Shown here: piece by piece, positions 57,399 through 64,000 of the stretch
Numbering within the stretch: position 1 is the stretch's first letter
Layout of the letters: the number at the start of each line of letters is the position of its first letter
NCBI GenBank assembly: GCA_030278955.1
Contig: JAOANR010000014.1
Location: 1,679,920 to 1,743,919, forward strand
Length of the DNA: 64,000 nucleotides
From: Hygrophila difformis
Lineage: Eukaryota; Streptophyta; Magnoliopsida; Lamiales; Acanthaceae
Direction: 5' to 3'
Notes under the pieces: model-generated
The model's input: only the letters and a program-made list of their open reading frames with translations
Told to the model about the DNA's origin: nothing
The model's database searches: none
Translations under genes and position numbers: made by a program

Positions 57399-57745
57399 TG
57401 TTATAGAATTTATAATAACTATAGCCTATTGAATATATATGGCCGAGTGTATGGATGATGAAGACAGAATATGATTATATAAGTGATGAAAGATAATAGT
57501 AATAAAAGTAGTACTATGGTGTGTTCATGCAAACTGGAAATGAAAGAGAGATGGAAATGGGCAAATTAAAGTGTTCGTAATATAATATCAAGTGTACATA
57601 TTTATAGGCAACAAGCTATAATACCGCCATGCACTATAGGATAGAATTTAGGATGAGAAGTTTAATTTGCCTTCCTCATCTTACCTAAACTTAACCACTA
57701 AGACATTCGAATACATGGTATATATGCATGCATGTCCACGTAACA
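57399..57745 (-). repeat. 5' LTR of copia-2 with TATA box
   Basis: 347 bp. It contains CTATAAATA on the element strand (complement at 57599-57607). The adjoining element-strand gttatcagcacgac is the probable primer-binding site, shared with copia-1. Confidence 0.93.
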
Positions 57746-57750
57746 AATAT

Positions 57751-58092
57751 TTATTTAGTAGATAAAAATAATAATTATTTGAATTTTAATTATGATACTT
57801 AAATAAAAAAATTAAAATTAATTATATTTATAATAATTGAATAATAATATATTATATATATAAATATGATTATATTATAATAAGTATAGAAAAATAAGTA
57901 AATTAAAATAATTAAATTGAATCTCTCTGCTATTTCTCCCTTGAATTCTTTGTTGTAGTAAATAGATAATCTCTGTGCACAGTCCTGGATTTCCCCCAAA
58001 TCGGCATGGCTTCAGAGCAACTACGCTCTTGAGGACCTCAATTCGTTCATCTTCATCACCTTCCTACTTGATTCCGATCTGCAATTCGTTTT
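57751..58092. other. AT-rich DNA, then unassigned leader of the third copia fragment
   Basis: 57751-57920 is AT-rich. 57920-58092 is more mixed and may be the leader of the following fragment or of a captured gene. No LTR was recognised. Confidence 0.4.
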
Positions 58093-59763
58093 GTGGTCTG
58101 CGTCTGCGTCATTGCTGATTTGGGGCTCTACTCTGCTTCCCTTGCCCTAGCTTGCTCCAGCCACGCCTCCGTCTCGGGTTTCGACGATGTCGTCTTTCCA
58201 CGGCAATCGATCGCTGCTGCCGCAGCACATGGCTTCCTCCCTCCCTTGCTTCTATTGAACTTTGTACCGTGGAAGTTATTGCTTCATATTTCAGAGGACC
58301 AACGGAGACTGATGTTTGCTGGTGGATCTTTCGCAATGGCAGGGAGTGGTAGTATCTCCTCTAACTCTCCTAATTGTTTAAGTGATCATTGGGTACTTGA
58401 TTCTGGTGCTAGCAGTCACTTGTGTGCAGACCTTAACTTGTTGCTTGATCCTCTACCTGTTTCAACTCCTCATTCCATAATTCTGCCAGATGGTACCCCC
58501 AAATCTCCTAGCTATATTGGCTCTGTTACGTTGTCCGATACACTTGTGATTCCAAATGTATACTTTGTGCCCGGACTTATCTTCAATCTGCTATCCATTA
58601 GTCAGCTTACTAGGGACTTAAAGTGTCTGGTTATCTTTGATTCATCGTCTTGCCTATTGCATGATCTGAAAACCAAGAAAAACTTACTTAAGGCATCTCT
58701 TGTGAATAAGCTTTACACTGTTAGTTGCAGTACAAACAAGTCTTCCTCCAATTCTCTCAACACTGCTGTTGGATGTGACTTTGATTCAGCTATTTCTTGG
58801 CATAATAAATTGGGGCACCCCTCTCACAAAGTGATGTCGAAGTTAGGTTTCATATCTGACAATCCCCCTCACATTCCCTGTGATGTCTGTCAATTATCTA
58901 AAATGCATAGTTTGCCTTTTACCTTGAGTACATCACATGCTACTTCAGTCTTTGATCTTGTGCATTGTGACTTGTGGGGACCGTTCTCTCTTGGTGATAG
59001 ATCCAACTTCAAATACATGTTGACAATAGTTGATGATGCTTCTAGAGCTACCTGGTTGTATTTGCTCCATCGAGATTCTGATACCTCGAGCCTACTGTAC
59101 AATTTCCTTGTTCACATCAAAACACAATACAATGGGGTAGTGAAAGTTTTGAGAATTGATCATGGGAGCGAGTTTTGCAATAAGAAGTGCCGAGCCATGC
59201 TTAGTGAATTAGGAATCATTCATCAAACCTCCTGTATATATACTCCTGAGCAGAATGGGATGGTTGAGAGAAAGCACCAACACTTGGTGCAAGTTGCTAG
59301 AAGCTTGCTATTAACCTCAGGAATGCCCAAGTCTTATTGGGGAGATGCAATGCTTGCATCTACTCACCTCATCAACCGACTTCCCACCAATGTACTTGAG
59401 TGGAAATCCCCTTCTGAGGTTCTTCTTGGACATAAACCAGATTTGTCACAGATTCATACCTTTGGTTGTCTTGCTTACATGAAAATACCTGCTCCACATA
59501 TTGGGATGCTTGATTCTAGGGGTTTAAAAGGGGTTAATCTTGGCTTTGCTACAAATCAGAAGGGTTACAAAATCCTTGAGCTTGCTACCAAGAAAGTGCA
59601 TGTGTCGAGGGATGTTACATTCTATGATACTATTTTTCCTTTCTACGATGACGACGTCAATCATCCCTCAACCTTTGAAAGACACGAGGTCCGTGTTCAT
59701 GACAGCATTCAGCCCTCTGAGCAAGACCATCACTGCGGTTTTGGGAACCATAATCCTGGCTGA
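58093..59763 (+). pseudogene. Truncated copia fragment (copia-3) with a frame running into WAT1 relic
   Basis: A single open frame of 556 codons; the first ATG inside it is at 58312 (MFAGGSFAMAGSG). It contains a protease (WVLDSGASSHLC), a GAG-pre-integrase site (WHNKLGHPSHKV, CDVCQLSKMHSLPF) and an integrase core with its three acids in context (HCDLWGP, TIVDDASRATW, YTPEQNGMVERKHQ). It stops being copia-like after VTFYDTIFPFYDDD. From about 59682 the DNA is WAT1 exon 6 sequence read in another frame, ending at 59763. No gag, RT, RNase H or LTR is found. It belongs to a different copia lineage from copia-1 and copia-2 and is on the opposite strand. Confidence 0.85.
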
Positions 59764-60640
59764 GCAGCTTCATCTTCGAAGGTACATTACCAAAAAAAAA
59801 CCAACACCTTTATTACTTAGTTATGTGATATGTCTACACATGCATGTTCGCCCGATGCAATCTCCTAATTGTGGATTTGATGTAATGGCAGCTTCATTTG
59901 GGCAATCATAATATAGTTTTTGGGCTTTACGGTGTGGTTCGGGGCAAAGGGAGAGAAGCCAGCTCAGTTCGAATCAGCTGCCATGTGGCAATGGCAATAA
60001 CGGGGCCCACGTATTACCAGTGGTAGAGAAGGATGGAATCCTCCAGAGTAGGGTTGTAAACGAACCGAATCGAACCGAATACCACAGTATTCGCTTTGAT
60101 TTGATAAGCTTTTCGAATATTATCGAATCGAATCGAATTATTCTATAAGGTAATTTAATAATTAATAAAATTAATTTTAATTATTAAACTTAAATAATTA
60201 ATTTGATTTATTGATCAAATTTAATATTTTAATATTATATATAAATATAGTTATATTAACTAGTAAATATAGTCACTAAAATTAAATTTTTAAATTATTT
60301 AACAAAATAAATTTATATATTTATATATAATTTTAATATAAAATCGAATATCGAATCGAATCAAATATTAATCGAATATCAAAATTCCGAATAATTTCGA
60401 ATCGAATCACGAATCGAACCAAAAATATTTGATTCTTTTACAACCCTACTCCAGAGTGATGCAGACAATCACCTTAACAAGAACACCATACAGGTGGACA
60501 CCCATAAAATAGGACCAATGTATTCATTACCTATGTTCAAACCATTTCATCATAAAATAGGACTTCCACTACCTATTTGCCTTTTGCAGCTTGTACCTGA
60601 TTCTCCAAACACTGAGCATATATGGAATAATTTTTTTTCC
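59682..60640 (+). pseudogene. 3' part of a broken WAT1-related tandem copy
   Basis: 59682-59781 matches the end of exon 6 (VFMTAFSPLSKTITAVLG, TIILAEQLHL) with a GT donor after it. The intron to 59891 is homologous to WAT1 intron 6, and exon 7 starts at 59892 as FIWAIII then hits TAG. The exon 7 tail and 3' UTR match 43861-44250 ('ccagtggtagagaaggat', 'ataccaggtggac'-type end, 'ttcaaaccatttcat', 'cttgtacctgattct'). A hAT MITE splits exon 7. Retained introns exclude a retrocopy. Confidence 0.85.
60049..60448. mobile_element. hAT-like MITE in the WAT1 relic exon
   Basis: 400 bp. Ends TAGGGTTGTAAACGAACC and ...ttttacaaccctа-type complement are inverted repeats. Octamer ctccagag is duplicated exactly (60041-60048 and 60449-60456). 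The interior has 'gaatcgaatcgaa' iterations and AT-rich DNA. No transposase. Confidence 0.9.
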
Positions 60641-60812
60641 CCAGAGGATAATTGGTTCACTGAAAGAAAACCTTGAAGTTTTTGTCCGAAAACAGCAATA
60701 AATTGTTTAAATACAACACACTCAATCATGGGACCATACACAAAACAAAAACCAAAACGAGGTCGGTCCCACTCTTTCGCTGTCCCGCCATGAATACAAT
60801 AATGGAGCAAAA
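60641..60812. other. Short intergenic stretch between convergent units
   Basis: The WAT1 relic 3' end and the LYM gene 3' UTR meet here. No distinct element is seen. Confidence 0.5.
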
Positions 60813-63214
60813 TCACAATGAAATCGACAATGCGATCTTGACTGTTAAACCTAGAATGAGCATAATGGGGAAGGGCAAGTGGTTCACCAAGGAGCAGGCG
60901 TTGGAGGAACCCGAGAAACTTCCGGCTGGTGCACCTGCCGGTGGGAATCCAAGGACCGCACCAGATGAGGGCACGACTGAGGACCTTGGGTTCGTTGGAG
61001 TACCACCGGCCTCAGATGGTGATGGGGCTGGAGAAAATTCTGAATCCGGTACTACTGTGGGTGGAGCCATAAGTGTAGGAAATTGTTGTTGCCCTGCATT
61101 GCAATAAAATAAAACATTACGCAAAAATGAGATGACGATACAATCGTTTAGCCAAAAGCAAAACGTCAAGCACAATAAATTAGCTATACTATCCCCAGTA
61201 GATTGATATAATGAAGTTTATTTACAGTTTCTTTAAATACGGAACGAGCAAGCTCTGTAATAGAATGCAGGAGCAATTACCTGGACATCGAGGCTGAAGG
61301 GACGTGGACAACCTGCAAACAGATTATAAAGAGAAGAGTTTCAGTCAAATGACATTTTATAGTATCATCAGAAGGAAAAAAAAAAAAAAAAACAAGAAAA
61401 CAGAGGATTTGTATGCAAGTATAAGAGCATACAGTGAAGCAATGGTTCCATTCACAAAGCCACCGTAGTTGCAAGACGTCACATTGCATCCACCACCCGA
61501 TTGCTGTACGGTGATATTTCCAACCATGAGATTACTACCTCTGCATTGCATGCTCGAACACGACACTGCCAAAGAGGCTGGCATGCAATATAAACTGAAA
61601 AATCACAAGCTCATTACAGTACAGTTAGCTTTTCCTATCACAGCAAAGGAAAATCCAGTCACGGTGTATGCAAAATGACTTACTTGCGACTTCCAGGTCC
61701 GCAGCTGCACTGCACACAGTGACTGGCAGTTATAGCATAGCTCCCGTTTGGCACAACCAATCCAAAATCGGAAGCAGCGTTTGGGAAATTCGATGAACAA
61801 GCTGCCAGATTGCAGTTCGGGGTAAATTCATTACAGCAGTGGCAAGTAATTAAAAACACATGTCAACTACACTTCAAACAAATCAAACAGAACAAATTTT
61901 CTAGGCCACCTATTGGCAATAAGTACTCATTCCCCAATTCTCCCCACCAGAAACTCTTGATACCAATCCATGAATTGAGGGATATGGAAACACATTAATA
62001 TGCTCATTTAGCCCTCACTATTGCTATTACAAGTCATGAACAATGTACCTCTAATGGACACCTGATAAAAGCACCTGCTATCAGAAACAAACACCTAATC
62101 ATGCATCCAAAGAAGTGCTTCTTAACCAATGCTTCAATGCCACACCCTTTAAAGTTTTAAACAAATGCTCATTTACACCCTCCATCTCATTCAACTTGTC
62201 TTGCTTAACTTTTGCACACAATTCAATGCACTTTTTCAATCGTTAATATCTCATAATATATACAATGAAAAATATATAAAATGAAGTACTAATTTTAAAA
62301 CTACATGATCATAGGCAATTTTTTTCTAAATATATACTACTTGCAAGAAAATTGAGTAAAAGCTGAACAACGAACAATACCAGTCAAACACCAAACACGA
62401 CACAATAAGAGTAATAGTTAGAATAAATGTACTTATACGTTAAGGTTATGAATCACTTAGTAGAACTAGAAAGAAACTACTACTTGCTTTGACAATCTAA
62501 AGCTGCAAAATTTGTTCTTTAAATTGTAGAAACAGGGAATGATGATGACTAACCAGACAGAGGAATTGCAAGAATATCACCATCCTTAATGTCTGCACTC
62601 CCCAGGGCATTGACATTCATCAAATCGCTGATGGTGGTGGCGTACCTGGCGGCAATTCCCGCCAGGGTGTCCACATCCCTCACCACATAGGACATATACA
62701 CCGCCGGCAAGTTATTGTCGCTGTTGTTGAAGCAAGTGCACGGCAGCGGGATGTCCAGCTGCGTTCCGACGCCGATCACCGACGGATCGGACAGGTCGGC
62801 CTTAGGGTTCGCCTCCTTAATCTGGTCGGCGGACACGAGCCCTCCGTACACGGCGGACGAAATGGACGACAGGGTGTCGGAAGGGCGGGTCTTGTAGGAA
62901 ACGGAGCTGGATTTGCGGATTCCGTCGACGCAGGAGCAGGAAATGGGGATCTTGAGGAAGAGCTGGGAGGGGAGGATGTGGTTCTCGACGTCCGGGTAGG
63001 AAATGTCGACGGCGTTGGTGAGGAGGAGGGAGATGGGGTCGACGGAGAAGAGGGAGGCGACTTCGGAGACTTTGAGGTCCGTGTAGAGAGTGTAGCCGAC
63101 GAGGGACGAGCACGAGTCGGCGTTGGAGCAGGGCTCGATGGTGGATTTGGGGGCGGCGCGTGGGAGGCACGCGGCGAGTGTGAGGACGAGGACGAGGGGA
63201 CCGACCGAGCGCAT
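60813..63214 (-). CDS. LysM domain GPI-anchored protein, LYM1/LYM3-type (five exons)
   Basis: Exons 62554-63214, 61684-61801, 61433-61594, 61281-61312 and 60813-61093 (minus strand) join in phase at GT-AG sites to give 417 aa. The family binds N-acetylglucosamine polymers; Arabidopsis LYM1 and LYM3 bind bacterial peptidoglycan at the cell surface. Residues 1-20 are a signal peptide. A weak first LysM-like stretch (about 37-90) is followed by CSC, LysM at about 106-157 (SYKTRPSDTLSSIS), CTC, and LysM at about 174-218 (SYVVRDVDTLAGIA). Exon 2 adds a CSC pair (CVQCSCGPGSR) and exons 3-4 give CMPASLAVSCSSMQC and STSLQPRCPG. A Pro/Ser-rich linker leads to a C-terminal GPI signal (SGSSNACSLVN then a hydrophobic tail). 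It lacks a kinase, so it would signal through a partner. Intron 1 carries an eroded MITE. Confidence 0.92.
62176..62411. mobile_element. Eroded Stowaway MITE in LYM intron 1
   Basis: TA-flanked. Starts CACCCTCCATCTCATTCAAC and ends ...cgacacaataagag. The core matches the family ('aactacatgat', 'ttgcaagaaaattgagtaaa'). Confidence 0.65.
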
Positions 63215-64000
63215 TTTATTGGGTTTTTAAACCTTGCCGCAGTATTCGTCGGAAAAAGGGGGGCGAAAGGGAAAATGCTCCACCGGAAAGATAACTAATT
63301 GCAAGGAATTAAAAGCTACTAGCATACAGGGATTATAAATTTCTCTTACCCCCTTGGAAGGGTGTTAGAACTTCGAAGTTAGAAGCACTTTCGTCCTTGC
63401 TCCCACTTGGTATTTTAGGGCCGCAGACGGCTGAGCCGCGGGGGCGGAAAGGCGAAGCGGGAGTGGGGGTGGACAGTGACGCACTTTTTTGAAACAGTGG
63501 ACGGAGTACTGATGAGTGTGCCCTCTGAATATGAAAGAATTCAGACACAGGTCAGCTTCTCGATCCTCGTGTCCGAGGCGAACTTATTACTTTTACGACT
63601 TTGCCCTCTTCCACCAATTTTATTTCTTCAAACAAGTTCTTTTCTAGTTTTCTTGAATGTGTGTGTCTGTGACTGTGTTTTCCTGTTTGGTACAGCAAAA
63701 GTGGAAATGTGAATTCTTTTCATTAAAGGTAAAATTTAAGAAAGAGCAAGGCACAATTTCGTGTCTTTCAGGAATTAATAAATCCTATAAATTTTTTTAA
63801 GGAAAAAAAAAAAGGAACTGTGGACTGTAGCATGGAGGGGTATCAATTTCTAAGTTTCATGTCCGTATTATTTGAAATACCAAATCCAAACACGGCCCTT
63901 ATTTAAGAAAAATCAAATTAATTAAATTCATACCTAAAAATTTTTATTCATTTTCTTCGAAGTGTTCAAACTTTAAAACCCCGTAACCTATATATGGAAA
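63215..64000. other. LYM upstream region and window edge
   Basis: About 63215-63300 is the LYM 5' UTR/promoter. 63340-63550 is GC-richer and could hold the first exon of a plus-strand neighbour cut off by the window edge, but no domain is visible. The remaining DNA is AT-rich. Confidence 0.4.

Larger units (their letters stand above)
52017..57745 (-). mobile_element. Copia LTR retrotransposon (copia-2), defective
   Basis: 5729 bp on the minus strand. LTRs 52017-52363 and 57399-57745 are 347 bp, start TGTTATAG and end ACGTAACA, and differ at three sites by eye (about 0.9%). Target duplication aatat flanks it (52012-52016 and 57746-57750). Gag and pol are recognisable but carry stops, a frameshift and an RT deletion. 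It is related to copia-1 in pol and shares the same primer-site sequence, but the LTR bodies differ. Confidence 0.95.

Noticed and set aside
63333..63712. First exon of a plus-strand gene at the right edge
   Set aside because: A short frame ends near a possible GT donor, but there is no domain and the window ends before a second exon could confirm it.

Overview
This is a nuclear genomic window from a flowering plant, most likely a eudicot. The evidence is intron-rich genes with GT-AG junctions in AT-rich DNA, plant-specific families (AP2/ERF factor, WAT1-related transporter, LysM GPI protein) and a dense population of plant transposable elements. I cannot name the species. Exon joins were read by eye from reading-frame continuity and splice signals; no transcript or database was consulted.

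Six host genes look complete. They are a mitochondrial bS18-type ribosomal protein (6178-8323, +), a two-TM MORN-repeat protein (9969-11555, +), an ERF transcription factor (22127-22807, -), an aminoacylase-1-type M20 peptidase (27668-29857, -), a WAT1-related/EamA transporter (41625-44098, +) and a LYM1/LYM3-type LysM GPI-anchored protein (60813-63214, -). They do not form an operon or an obvious pathway.

Most of the rest is mobile DNA. From the left: an LTR-like remnant; a CACTA element carrying importin-4-like exon fragments; an abutting hAT-like element with a nested Tourist-like MITE; and a copia element (copia-1, 14041-19668) with identical 395-bp LTRs but no intact gag and a stop codon in pol. 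In the middle lie a pair of related 0.65-1 kb inverted-terminal repeats, a CACTA inside a Stowaway, a SINE with a perfect 16-bp target duplication, a hAT-like element and a tight stack of MITEs nested up to three deep (37751-39480).

The most unusual region is 40.7-60.6 kb. An intact WAT1-related gene is followed by what appears to be a broken tandem copy. Its promoter-like 5' part is at 44640-45165, and its last exons, last intron and 3' UTR are at about 59682-60640. Between them lie an apparently intact L1-type LINE (ORF1 and ORF2 open, 17-bp target duplication), a second copia element (copia-2, 347-bp LTRs differing at 3 sites, RT motif damaged) and a truncated third copia fragment. That fragment's open reading frame runs straight into the WAT1 remnant, which itself carries a hAT MITE.

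No CRISPR array, rRNA gene or confident functional tRNA gene was seen. No clearly novel biological system is evident. The best leads are the importin-carrying CACTA, the split WAT1 duplicate with its chimeric reading frame, and the recently moved but gag-less copia-1.
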